Below are positions 1-6,463 of a stretch of DNA of 12,427 nt, in pieces. The notes beneath the pieces are model-generated. The model was not told where the DNA came from and searched no databases. It saw nothing but the letters and a program-made list of their open reading frames with translations. How positions within the stretch are numbered: position 1 is the first letter of the stretch; each line of letters begins with the position of its first letter. The stretch covers positions 1 through 12,427 of the forward strand of contig JAFCDH010000030.1 in NCBI GenBank assembly GCA_017609795.1, written 5' to 3'. This stretch comes from Candidatus Pacearchaeota archaeon. GTDB taxonomy: Archaea > Nanobdellota > Nanobdellia > Pacearchaeales > GW2011-AR1. The translations under genes and the position numbers were made by a program.

Positions 1-71
1 GGGGACATATGTCAGTAGATTGCACACTATAAATCCATAAACCCAAACAATATTTAAAAACAAGCTTTTTC

Positions 72-80
72 TTTATAAAT
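72..80 (+). promoter_or_regulatory. TATA box, probable smc promoter
   Basis: TTTATAAAT lies about 70 nt before the smc start, which would give a leader of roughly 40 nt. A weaker AT-rich box near 115-125 would instead fit a leaderless transcript. There is no Shine-Dalgarno sequence before the ATG, as for most genes here. Other TATA-like boxes at 28-36 and 51-61 make the exact promoter uncertain. Confidence 0.45.
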
Positions 81-145
81 AATATAAAACAGGTAATTTG
101 ATAAAGAATTAGTATTTTAATAAAAATAAATAACTAAATTGAAAA

Positions 146-3019
146 ATGCCACACATAACAAAATTAGTAATGAAGGGATTTAAAAGTTTTGCAAGAGAAA
201 CAACAATGAATTTAGATAAAAATATGAATGTAATTGTTGGTCCAAATGGAAGTGGTAAGAGTAATGTAACAGACGCACTATGCTTTGTTTTAGGAAGATT
301 AAGCATTAAATCAATGAGAGCAACAAAAGCATCTCATTTAATTTTTGCAGGAAATAAACATTTTAAAAAAGCAAATGAAGCTTATGTGGAAATAATCTTT
401 AATAATTCTGATAAAATTTTTGCTTTAGAGGAAAAAGAAATAAAAATAAGAAGAATAGTAAAGAAAAGCGGGCAAAGTGTATATAAAATAAATAATGAGG
501 TTAAAACAAGGCAAGAAGTTCTTGAGCTTTTAGGACAAGCAGGAATAGACCCTCATGGTTTTAATATAGTTTTACAAGGAGAAATTGAGAAATTTGTTAA
601 AATGCCTGCAGAAGAAAGGAGAAAAGTTATTGAAGAAGTTGCAGGAATTTCTGTTTATGAGATGAGGAAACACAAATCTTTAAAAGAATTAGAAAAAACA
701 GAAGAAAGATTAAAACAAATAAACGCAGTTTTAAGAGAAAGAACCAATTATATGAGGAATCTTGAAAATGAAAGAGAACAAGCACTAAGATTTAAAAGAT
801 TAGAGGAAACAGTAAAAAAATGCAAGGCATCTATTATAAATAAAAATATTCAAGAAAGACAAAAAGAATTAAATGAACTTAATAAAAAGATTGATTCAAA
901 AAGAAAAGAAATAGAAAAAAAACAAGACATAATTAATAAGACCCAGAATGAAATAGATTCTCTTAATGAAAAAGCAGATAATATTTCTAAAACAATTCAA
1001 AAATCTTCAGGGCTTGAACAAGACTCTTTATTAGAAGAAATCTCAGATTTAAAACAAGATTTAGCAGGAATGGGTGCAAGAAAAGAAAACTTTGAAAACC
1101 AATTAGTTGAATTAGACAGAAGAAGACAAACTCTTCAAGAATCTATTAAAACAGCAGAAAAAGAAATCAAAGAAATGACAAAAGAACAAGGAAAAGATAG
1201 AAAAAAAACCTTACAAGAAAAAAAAGAAAAACTTGAAGATTTAGATGAATTAAAAAGAAAATCATATCTTCTTAAATCAAATATTAGTGTAATTAATAGC
1301 CAATTAGATGATAAGAAAAAACAAATTCAAAGAACTAAAAACGAATCTAATTTTATATTAACTCAAATTGAGCAACTAGAATCTGAAATAAAAATAAATG
1401 AAGATTTAGAAAAACACAGAAAATCCTTGCTTCAATTAAAACAATCAATAAAATCAAATAAAGAAAAAGCAATGAAATTACAAAAAGATTTACTTGAAAA
1501 AGAGAAAATACAAGCAATTCAAAAACAAATAATAAAACAAGCTGAAAAAATAAAATCAGAAGTTTCAAAATTAGATATTTGCCCTCTTTGTAAAACAAAA
1601 ATTACTCCAGAACATATTAATGAGGTAATGAATAAATCTGATTCTGATATATCTAATGCTCAAAAAATCATTTCTAATTCTGATATTGAAAGTTTTGAAC
1701 AAGAATTAGAAAAAATTAAAAAGAAGATATCAGAACAAGCAAGTGAGATAAACACAAGAGAAATAGATATAATAAAAATACAAACAATTAGTGAAAGAAA
1801 ACAAAAGTTTAAAAGAGATAAGAATCAGGTTGAAATTTTTAAAAAAGAACTTGAAAATCTTGAGATTAAAAGAAAGAGTATTGAAAGTAAGTTTTCTAAG
1901 ATTAAATTAAGTGAAGAGCAGTATGAAGGTCTGAAATTAGAAGTTGATGAATTACAAAGAAGTGAAGAAAGAAATCTTGGATTTGAAATTTCTTCAAAAC
2001 AAAGAGAACTAGAAAGAACAAAACTTGCTATTAAACAAAACATAAGAGATAAAGAATCAATAAAAGATGATTTAGAAGCTCTTGAAATTGATTTAGAAGA
2101 AAAACAAGATTTGGCTGATGAAAAAGAAGAACAAGCAGATATTTTAAAAAAGAAATATCAGAAAATGTTTCAGCAAAAAAACGCTTTGCAAGATAAGGTA
2201 AGAATGTTTGAATCTAGTTTAATGAAGCAACAAAATGAAAAAAGAATTTTTGAGCAAGATGTTAATGACATAAATATAACTAAAGCACAAGTTGGTGCTA
2301 AAAAAGAAAATCTTTTAGAAGAATTAAAAGAATTTCCAAATATCCAGTTTATCAATCTTCCATTAGAAAAACTAAAACAAAGACTAAACAAGTCTGCAGA
2401 AATATTATCAAGAATTGGAAATGTTAATCTAAGAGCTTTAGAAGTTTATGAAAGCGTAAAAAAAGATTATGATAAGATAAGGGAAAAAGTTGAACAATTA
2501 GAAAAAGAAAAACAAGAAATTATAAAAATTATAGAACAGATTGATAGAAAAAAGAAAAAAACTTTTTTACACACTTTAAGAGACATAAATGAGTTATTTT
2601 CAAGAAACTTTACTCAATTAAGTACAAAGGGAATTGTAATTCTTGAACCACAAAATAAAAAAGAAATCTTTGATGCAGGACTTGATATTTTAGTAAAAGT
2701 TGGAGCTGGAAAATATTTTGATGTAACCTCTTTAAGTGGAGGAGAACAATGTTTAGTAGCTCTTTCTCTTATCTTTGCAATACAAGAGTATAAACCTTAT
2801 TGTTTTTATATTTTTGATGAAATTGATGCAGCATTAGACAAAAGAAACTCAGAAAAGCTTGCATATCTTTTAAAAAAATATATGAAAGAAGGGCAATACA
2901 TTATCATCACACATAATGATGCTTTAATATCAGAATCAACAAATGTTTTATATGGTGTATCTATGCAAGAAGGTGTTTCTAAAATTTTGAGTCTTGAGGT
3001 TATAACGAGTTTAAGATGA
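146..3019 (+). CDS. smc: SMC-family chromosome ATPase with a Rad50-like zinc hook instead of a hinge
   Basis: An SMC ATPase of 957 aa; canonical SMC proteins are about 1150-1200 aa. The head is clearly SMC and not Rad50: GFKSFA at 11-16, Walker A GPNGSGKS at 32-39, a QGEIEKF segment, the EERRKVIEEVAGI block, ABC signature LSGGEQ at 863-868, Walker B with FDEID at 890-894, a DAALD D-loop, a late THN switch, and the C-terminal LYGVSM...GVSK typical of SMC. Residues about 165-800 are Lys/Glu-rich coiled coil. No glycine-rich hinge domain is present. Instead CPLC lies at 479-482, the exact middle, followed by KTKITPEH, which is the pattern of the Rad50 zinc hook. By inference two chains dimerise through one zinc ion at the arm tips, and the heads bind ATP to organise DNA. 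No scpA/scpB genes follow. The final codons overlap a dispersed repeat. SMC-related proteins with a hook are, to my recollection, reported in Sulfolobus (coalescin), so this may be a relative. Confidence 0.93.
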   Translation: MPHITKLVMKGFKSFARETTMNLDKNMNVIVGPNGSGKSNVTDALCFVLGRLSIKSMRATKASHLIFAGNKHFKKANEAYVEIIFNNSDKIFALEEKEIKIRRIVKKSGQSVYKINNEVKTRQEVLELLGQAGIDPHGFNIVLQGEIEKFVKMPAEERRKVIEEVAGISVYEMRKHKSLKELEKTEERLKQINAVLRERTNYMRNLENEREQALRFKRLEETVKKCKASIINKNIQERQKELNELNKKIDSKRKEIEKKQDIINKTQNEIDSLNEKADNISKTIQKSSGLEQDSLLEEISDLKQDLAGMGARKENFENQLVELDRRRQTLQESIKTAEKEIKEMTKEQGKDRKKTLQEKKEKLEDLDELKRKSYLLKSNISVINSQLDDKKKQIQRTKNESNFILTQIEQLESEIKINEDLEKHRKSLLQLKQSIKSNKEKAMKLQKDLLEKEKIQAIQKQIIKQAEKIKSEVSKLDICPLCKTKITPEHINEVMNKSDSDISNAQKIISNSDIESFEQELEKIKKKISEQASEINTREIDIIKIQTISERKQKFKRDKNQVEIFKKELENLEIKRKSIESKFSKIKLSEEQYEGLKLEVDELQRSEERNLGFEISSKQRELERTKLAIKQNIRDKESIKDDLEALEIDLEEKQDLADEKEEQADILKKKYQKMFQQKNALQDKVRMFESSLMKQQNEKRIFEQDVNDINITKAQVGAKKENLLEELKEFPNIQFINLPLEKLKQRLNKSAEILSRIGNVNLRALEVYESVKKDYDKIREKVEQLEKEKQEIIKIIEQIDRKKKKTFLHTLRDINELFSRNFTQLSTKGIVILEPQNKKEIFDAGLDILVKVGAGKYFDVTSLSGGEQCLVALSLIFAIQEYKPYCFYIFDEIDAALDKRNSEKLAYLLKKYMKEGQYIIITHNDALISESTNVLYGVSMQEGVSKILSLEVITSLR

Positions 3020-3064
3020 GATTAGATTGTCTATAACAAATCTTAAGCTACCTATCAACACAGC
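2998..3064 (+). repeat. Dispersed intergenic element, copy A (overlaps smc 3' end)
   Basis: TATAACGAG...AAGATGA at 3000-3019 matches copy E (8248-8265) and contains the last smc codons and stop. Farther on, the 22 nt at 3043-3064, starting TTAAGCTAC, match 19 of 22 bases of copy G read on the minus strand, with only C/T differences. Relative to copy E there is an extra stretch of about 16 nt between the two blocks. Confidence 0.5.
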
Positions 3065-3120
3065 ATTATTATTCATTAAGACTCCAGTTAAAAATAATAA
3101 ATTTTAGGTTAAAATTAAAA

Positions 3121-3417
3121 AAGGATTACATATTTGAAATAACAGATAAGGGTGGAAGAAAGATAAGGTTAACTAAAAAACAATATTCTCATATCACTAA
3201 AAAGCATCCCTCAGTTGCTAATTATTTTGAAGAAATTAAAGAAACTTTAATAAAACCAGATGCAATAACAGATTCAGATTTTAATGACAATATTCATTTC
3301 TATTATAGATACTACAAACATATAAAATCTTCCCATAAATATATTTTAGTTATAGTAAAATACTTAAATGGAACTGGATTCATTGTTTCATCATATTTTG
3401 AGAAAAACATCAAATAA
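3121..3417 (+). CDS. PBECR-like (barnase/EndoU/RelE-type) nuclease toxin ORF without a canonical start
   Basis: An uninterrupted frame of about 98 codons runs to TAA at 3415-3417, yet holds no ATG, GTG or TTG. The frame is open back to 3037. It reads KKDYIFEITDKGGRK, then a KKQYSHITKKHPSV block, an ETLIKPDAITDSD block, a YYRYYKH block, ILVIVKYL and FIVSSYF. This is the order of elements I know from PBECR-type nuclease domains, where the conserved H..KHP histidine is a likely active-site residue. The following DUF2283 gene starts 2 nt after the stop, a usual toxin-antitoxin pairing. Translation would need a non-standard start: ATA at 3130 lies 5 nt after AAGGA, and ATA/ATT codons also occur at 3094-3100. 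Otherwise the start codon has been lost and this is a pseudogene. The family call is from recall of the motif pattern. Confidence 0.6.
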   Translation, partial: KDYIFEITDKGGRKIRLTKKQYSHITKKHPSVANYFEEIKETLIKPDAITDSDFNDNIHFYYRYYKHIKSSHKYILVIVKYLNGTGFIVSSYFEKNIK

Positions 3418-3419
3418 AA

Positions 3420-3665
3420 ATGGAAAAACACAACACTTATGATATATATTATGATAAAGAAGGAGATTTCTTAGAAATATTATTTGGAGAGACTCCTGAA
3501 AATGAACATACAGAACAGATTGATCCTGGAATTTTTATAACAAGAAATTCAGAAACAAATGAATTAAGAGCCATAGGAATTGTAAGCTTTAAAAAAAGAT
3601 GTCACATATTAAATGAGATTCTTAAAAGATTTAATATTCATTTTCCTTTGAAAATTAGTGTTTAA
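3420..3665 (+). CDS. DUF2283 family small protein, probable antitoxin partner
   Basis: An 81-aa protein with the DUF2283 pattern: IYYDKEGDFLEILFG near the N-terminus, an acidic stretch (ENEHTEQIDPG), then IFITRNSETNELRAIGIVSFKKR. Family members are short beta-rich proteins often encoded beside small nuclease-like toxins. Here the gene starts 2 nt after the PBECR-like frame, so the two are very probably co-transcribed, and the role as antitoxin is inferred from that position. The C-terminal tail (HILNEILKRFNIHFPLKISV) could cover the toxin surface. No DNA-binding domain is visible. Confidence 0.75.
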   Translation: MEKHNTYDIYYDKEGDFLEILFGETPENEHTEQIDPGIFITRNSETNELRAIGIVSFKKRCHILNEILKRFNIHFPLKISV

Positions 3666-3700
3666 GTGTTAAACTTAAATATTTTTTATTTCTACTAATA

Positions 3701-4057
3701 ATGAAAAAAAAGACTAATAAAAAAAAGAAATGGGAAGTAAAATTTCATCCAAATGTTTTAGAAAAATTAGAAGATATTCCAGATGATGTTGCTGAAGAAT
3801 TTGAAAAAATTATTATAGGATTTAAAAGTGGAGAAATAGACCCTACAAAGGCTGGACAACCTGTTGAATGGATTGAATTAAACACAAAATTAAAATGTCC
3901 AAAATGTGGTTCTAAAGAAGTTGAATGGTTACTAGATAAAAATAGTGATGAAGTAACTTTTCATTGTTTAATGTGTAGTGAAGGATTTTGGATGACTTAT
4001 AAGGAATATAAAAATGCTATAAGGAAAAATAAAGATAGTATAATAGAAGAATCATAG
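3701..4057 (+). CDS. RelE-like N-terminal domain joined to a C-terminal zinc ribbon
   Basis: A 118-aa protein. After a run of ten mostly Lys residues, residues 11-55 (WEVKFHPNVLEKLEDIP...FKSGEIDPTKAGQPVE) resemble the first strand and two helices of RelE/ParE toxins. The typical C-terminal catalytic beta strands do not follow. Instead CPKC (66, 69) and CLMC (89, 92) form a four-cysteine zinc ribbon around residues 64-98, followed by a Lys-rich helix. The start is supported by a TATA-like CTTAAATATTTTTT about 25 nt upstream, fitting a leaderless mRNA. The gene sits between the PBECR/DUF2283 pair and hicBA. It could be a toxin derivative turned RNA- or ribosome-binding regulator, or an unrelated zinc-ribbon protein; the function is not known. 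Confidence 0.6.
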   Translation: MKKKTNKKKKWEVKFHPNVLEKLEDIPDDVAEEFEKIIIGFKSGEIDPTKAGQPVEWIELNTKLKCPKCGSKEVEWLLDKNSDEVTFHCLMCSEGFWMTYKEYKNAIRKNKDSIIEES

Positions 4058-4091
4058 AAAATCTTAAAAACTCGATTAGGTTTTAATTATT

Positions 4092-4265
4092 ATGCAATTA
4101 AAAATATACTTAGAAGAACAAGAAGAAGGAGGATATACTGTTTTTGTTCCAGCATTATCTGGATGTAAAGAAGCTATAAAAAATATTAAAGAAGCTATTG
4201 AATTATATATGGAAGAAGAACCAGAAGGTTTTAATAAAGGAAAAATTGTAAATATTGAGATATAA
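4092..4265 (+). CDS. hicB: HicB-like antitoxin, shortened
   Basis: A 57-aa frame starting MQLKIYLEEQEEGGYTVFVPALSGC and ending in an IKEAIELYMEE helix: the HicB partial RNase H-like fold that binds and inhibits HicA. Typical HicB has about nine extra residues (G-D-T-x-E-E-A segment) between the LPGC and the ENIKEAIELYL helix. Here SGC is followed directly by KEAIKNIKEAIELYM, so the protein seems to carry an in-frame deletion. It has no C-terminal DNA-binding domain, as in many short archaeal HicB proteins. TATA-like CTTAAAAAC at 4063-4071 is about 26 nt upstream. The stop is 1 nt before the hicA ATG, so the two form an operon. Confidence 0.75.
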   Translation: MQLKIYLEEQEEGGYTVFVPALSGCKEAIKNIKEAIELYMEEEPEGFNKGKIVNIEI

Positions 4266-4266
4266 A

Positions 4267-4491
4267 ATGAGGTTGCCTCAAATTTCTGAAAAAGAATTAA
4301 TCAAAATTCTGTGTAAAACTGGTTTTAGATTTATAAGACAAAAAGGCAGTCATGTTAGGTTAGAAAAAAGATTCAATGAACAAATAATAAAACTTACAGT
4401 TCCTATACACTCTAAATTAAAAAAAGGAACTCTTTCAAGAATTATTAAAGATTCAAAAATAACTGAAGAAGAATTTAGTAGATTTTTATGA
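4267..4491 (+). CDS. hicA: HicA-like mRNA interferase toxin
   Basis: A 74-aa protein (from ATG at 4267) with the full HicA (YcfA) pattern: ISEKELIKILCKTGFRFIRQKGSHVRLEK, then LTVPIHSKLKKGTLSRIIKDSKITEEEFSRFL. The histidine in the GSH motif is the known catalytic residue of this double-stranded-RNA-binding-fold RNase. I chose the ATG at 4267, just after the hicB stop, over an in-frame TTG 12 nt earlier because HicA proteins begin near PQISEKEL. HicA cleaves mRNA and is held inactive by HicB; whether this shortened HicB still does so is unknown. Confidence 0.88.
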   Translation: MRLPQISEKELIKILCKTGFRFIRQKGSHVRLEKRFNEQIIKLTVPIHSKLKKGTLSRIIKDSKITEEEFSRFL

Positions 4492-4496
4492 AAATT

Positions 4497-4520
4497 AAAG
4501 ATTCACTCACTTAAATCTTT
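4497..4520. terminator. Hairpin between hicA and the convergent remnant
   Basis: AAAGATT (4497-4503) pairs perfectly with AATCTTT (4514-4520) around a 10-nt loop, with T-rich sequence after the plus-strand arm. It lies 5 nt after the hicA stop and overlaps the 3' end of the minus-strand remnant, so it may act in both directions. Confidence 0.45.
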
Positions 4521-4711
4521 TAATAAACCTATAATTGCTTCTTGTCCTTTAAGAATCGCCTGGTTTTGTGTATAAATTGCTTTTAAAGCAACATAATTCG
4601 CAGTAAGTGCATTAGAATTATTAGTAAAACTTACCTTTCTCTTAGGTTACTTGAATCCTTCATTAATAATCTTGATTTTTCAATAAACTCTTCATATTTT
4701 TCTACCCTTTT
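4503..4711 (-). pseudogene. Frameshifted remnant of a small unrecognised protein
   Basis: On the minus strand two protein-like stretches lie end to end in different frames. The first reads VEKYEEFIEKSRLLMKDSSN then LRER and stop; the second reads VSFTNNSNALTANYVALKAI, then YTQNQAILKGQEAIIGLLKD and LSE, ending at TGA 4503-4505. The second looks like a helical small protein and has no start of its own. The first opens only after a stop near 4712 and lacks a start codon before its internal Met. The simplest reading is one gene of about 65-70 aa broken by a one-base shift near 4625-4650 and loss of the start. I do not recognise the family. Confidence 0.5.
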
Positions 4712-4718
4712 TTATTAA

Positions 4719-5039
4719 TTATTTTTTTACTGTTTCTTCTAATACTTTTTCTTCTAAATACGTTCTTTTTAAGTTATTAACTATATTAAAATGTTGCCCT
4801 ATATATTCACTATTTGAACATCTTAGGTTAAATGAGTTTAAATTAGAAGCTTCATCATCTAAAACTATTGATTCATAAGGAGATTCCTCATTTCCAGGAA
4901 CAATACATGTATCTATCTCCATACAAACAATTTTCTTTCCTTTGGTTATTTCAATTCCCCCCCGAAAAACAAGAGAGGTATGTAATCCAGGACCATATTC
5001 ATTTCTGGTTCTATTTGTTATACTTATTAAATCTGCCAT
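4719..5039 (-). CDS. Hypothetical protein, 106 aa
   Basis: Not recognised. The protein has no membrane segment or signal peptide. It is probably beta-rich in the first half (SLVFRGGIEITKGKKIVCME), has an acidic middle (IVPGNEESPYESIVLDDEAS) and ends in a charged helix (NNLKRTYLEEKVLEETVKK). Two cysteines (39, 45) in the middle and one at 74 are too scattered for a clear metal site. The start is well supported: a TATA box at 5067-5075 is about 32 nt upstream, fitting a leaderless mRNA. The RGG codons contain a run of seven G, odd for this AT-rich genome. Confidence 0.6.
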   Translation of the reverse strand: MADLISITNRTRNEYGPGLHTSLVFRGGIEITKGKKIVCMEIDTCIVPGNEESPYESIVLDDEASNLNSFNLRCSNSEYIGQHFNIVNNLKRTYLEEKVLEETVKK

Positions 5040-5066
5040 TTTATTATTTTATATTATTACTTATAT

Positions 5067-5075
5067 CTTTATAAT
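5067..5075 (-). promoter_or_regulatory. TATA box for the 106-aa gene
   Basis: ATTATAAAG on the minus strand is centred about 32 nt before the ATG at 5039, the spacing expected for a leaderless archaeal transcript. It lies at the end of dispersed element copy B. Confidence 0.5.
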
Positions 5076-5122
5076 CTTTAAGCTATACCCTTCATCTCCA
5101 AAGCGTGATATTTTATAAGATA
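5075..5122 (-). repeat. Dispersed intergenic element, copy B
   Basis: The minus strand reads TATCTTATAAAATATCACG, then GGAGATGAAG, then AGCTTAAAG. The TATA-like block matches copy G at 15 of 17 positions (5106-5122), and GAGATGAAG matches copy E. The TTAAGCTAC core is only weakly conserved here. Confidence 0.4.
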
Positions 5123-5139
5123 CCAATACTTTATCATAA

Positions 5140-5200
5140 CATCTTTTTTATTAAATAAAAAAAGAAAACAAGTTAAAAATAAAAATAAAAAATTAAATAA
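5140..5200 (-). terminator. T-rich terminator of the surface-protein gene
   Basis: Right after the stop of the 324-aa gene the minus strand is a series of T runs (TTTTTTATTTTTATTTTT and later TTTTTTT), with no strong hairpin. Such U-rich tracts are the known archaeal termination signal. Confidence 0.45.
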
Positions 5201-6175
5201 TTAATAATAACTTGTTTCGCCTTCTCCAAATTCTTCTATTTCAGAAGGTTTCTTAGTTAAAAGCACTATTAGGATTATTAAAAGCACAACAAAGATTATA
5301 GCTAAAATTACTGTTAGGATTAAAACTGTATTACTTGTTTCAGTTTTGTCTCCATTACCATCAATAACTTCAACATCTCCATTATCACCACTATCTGCTT
5401 CAACTCCACTAATAACAATTTGCTTTTTAGCTATTACATCTGCGTCATAGTTATAAGCTTCAACTTCTAAATTGTAGATACCAGATATGGCATCACTTGG
5501 TATAGTCAAGTATATTCTTTTGTTAACACTGTCTCTGATATAATCATAGTCTTCATCAATATCAGATGCAATATCTCCAAAGTATACATTTCTTTCAGTT
5601 ACCTCAGGAATTGAAACCTTAACATATGTATCATCAAGTCTTTCACTACCAGTATTGTGTAAAACAACATCAATAGCAATAACACTTCCAGCAGTAACCA
5701 TGTCAGGTGCTTCAATAGATAAAAGACCTAAATTATAAAGATCTCTTTGCATTGTTATAGGATAAAGTTCTTCAATAGAATCTTCTCCTTTAGCACTTAT
5801 TCTAACATATAGAACCAAGTCTTCAGGATCCTCATCTAAATCCATAGTTGAAGGTAATTCTAATGAAAATCTCTTGATATATGTGCTTCCATCAACTATT
5901 CTAAATCTTGCACTTGAATCAGAGATTTCATCCCTATATCCTTCAATATAAACTCTAACCCTAACATCAGAAACATCTGCGTTTGCAGTAAACTTAACTT
6001 CTACAGGAATTGTATTTGAAACTTCTCCTGCAGCAGTTTTTCCACCGACTGGTGGATGAACTGAAATATCATTAACTATAACATCATCAATACCTGCAAA
6101 AGCACTTACTGTACTTAAAGCTAAAACTATAGCAAATAATGCTATAAAAGAAACCAAAATTGTTTTTTGTTTCAT
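5201..6175 (-). CDS. Putative S-layer/CARDB-like secreted protein with C-terminal membrane anchor
   Basis: 324 aa. Residues 1-27 form a Sec signal peptide: Lys-containing start, hydrophobic core LVSFIALFAIVLALS, and VSAFA as likely cleavage region. The ectodomain (28-280) is acidic and beta-rich, with two immunoglobulin-like repeats: about 30-140, and about 155-255 with AGSVIAIDVVLHNTGSERLD and ISGIYNLEVEAYNYD, which is the CARDB / COG1361 S-layer-like pattern. An acidic, glycine-rich linker (VEADSGDNGDVEVIDGNGD) leads to one membrane helix at about 284-306, then KK and a short acidic tail. The protein is therefore outside the cell, held by its C-terminus. Many DPANN genomes have such genes labelled putative S-layer proteins. 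The strong promoter and single-gene setting fit an abundant product. Confidence 0.8.
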   Translation of the reverse strand: MKQKTILVSFIALFAIVLALSTVSAFAGIDDVIVNDISVHPPVGGKTAAGEVSNTIPVEVKFTANADVSDVRVRVYIEGYRDEISDSSARFRIVDGSTYIKRFSLELPSTMDLDEDPEDLVLYVRISAKGEDSIEELYPITMQRDLYNLGLLSIEAPDMVTAGSVIAIDVVLHNTGSERLDDTYVKVSIPEVTERNVYFGDIASDIDEDYDYIRDSVNKRIYLTIPSDAISGIYNLEVEAYNYDADVIAKKQIVISGVEADSGDNGDVEVIDGNGDKTETSNTVLILTVILAIIFVVLLIILIVLLTKKPSEIEEFGEGETSYY

Positions 6176-6237
6176 TTTTTTAAACTTTTCTTTTGTTAAA
6201 GTTCTTAAAATTTAATTGATTTTAAAACCTAAAATTC

Positions 6238-6247
6238 ATTTATAAAG
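6238..6247 (-). promoter_or_regulatory. TATA box of the surface-protein gene
   Basis: CTTTATAAAT on the minus strand is centred about 67 nt before the ATG, predicting a leader of about 40 nt that is AT-rich and without Shine-Dalgarno. A second box (TATATAAA, 6283-6290) about 45 nt away could serve a divergent plus-strand transcript. Confidence 0.55.
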
Positions 6248-6333
6248 ATTTCTATCCTGTAGTAACTATATAATAATTACACTATATAAATCTTTAAATA
6301 AGGATACTGTGGTATACTATTAACAGGTCAAAA

Positions 6334-6414
6334 TATCTTATAAAACATAATGAAATACCTAACAGAAGATTAAGCCTTGAAACTAAGATAATACATCTTG
6401 AGAACTCAGATAAT
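6334..6414 (+). repeat. Dispersed intergenic element, copy C
   Basis: TATCTTATAAAACATAATG (6334-6352), TTAAGCC at 6370 about 28 nt after the TATA-like centre, TAAGATAAT, TTGAGAA and ACTCAGATAAT (6404-6414). The last three blocks occur in the same order in copy F. It ends about 50 nt before the ribbon-helix-helix gene; the rest of the 288-nt gap shows nothing else I can name. Confidence 0.45.
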
Positions 6415-6463
6415 GTATATTGATTGAGCTTATTAGATACTAATTAAAATAATATAAAACATC

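Noticed and set aside
4..13. Palindrome GACATATGTC at the window start
   Set aside because: A single 10-bp palindrome without partner or clear gene context; it may be part of a feature outside the window.
109..306. Minus-strand open frames over smc (also 1353-1598, 1825-2043, 2170-2391)
   Set aside because: They lie opposite the SMC coding frame, are rich in Leu/Phe/Ser as expected from the antisense of Lys/Glu codons, and match nothing.
4255..4266. Upstream TTG start for hicA
   Set aside because: It would overlap hicB and add four residues that HicA proteins do not have; the ATG at 4267 fits the family start.
4868..5074. Plus-strand 68-aa open frame
   Set aside because: It is opposite the 106-aa gene, which has a well-placed promoter; the Phe/Tyr-rich translation looks like antisense.
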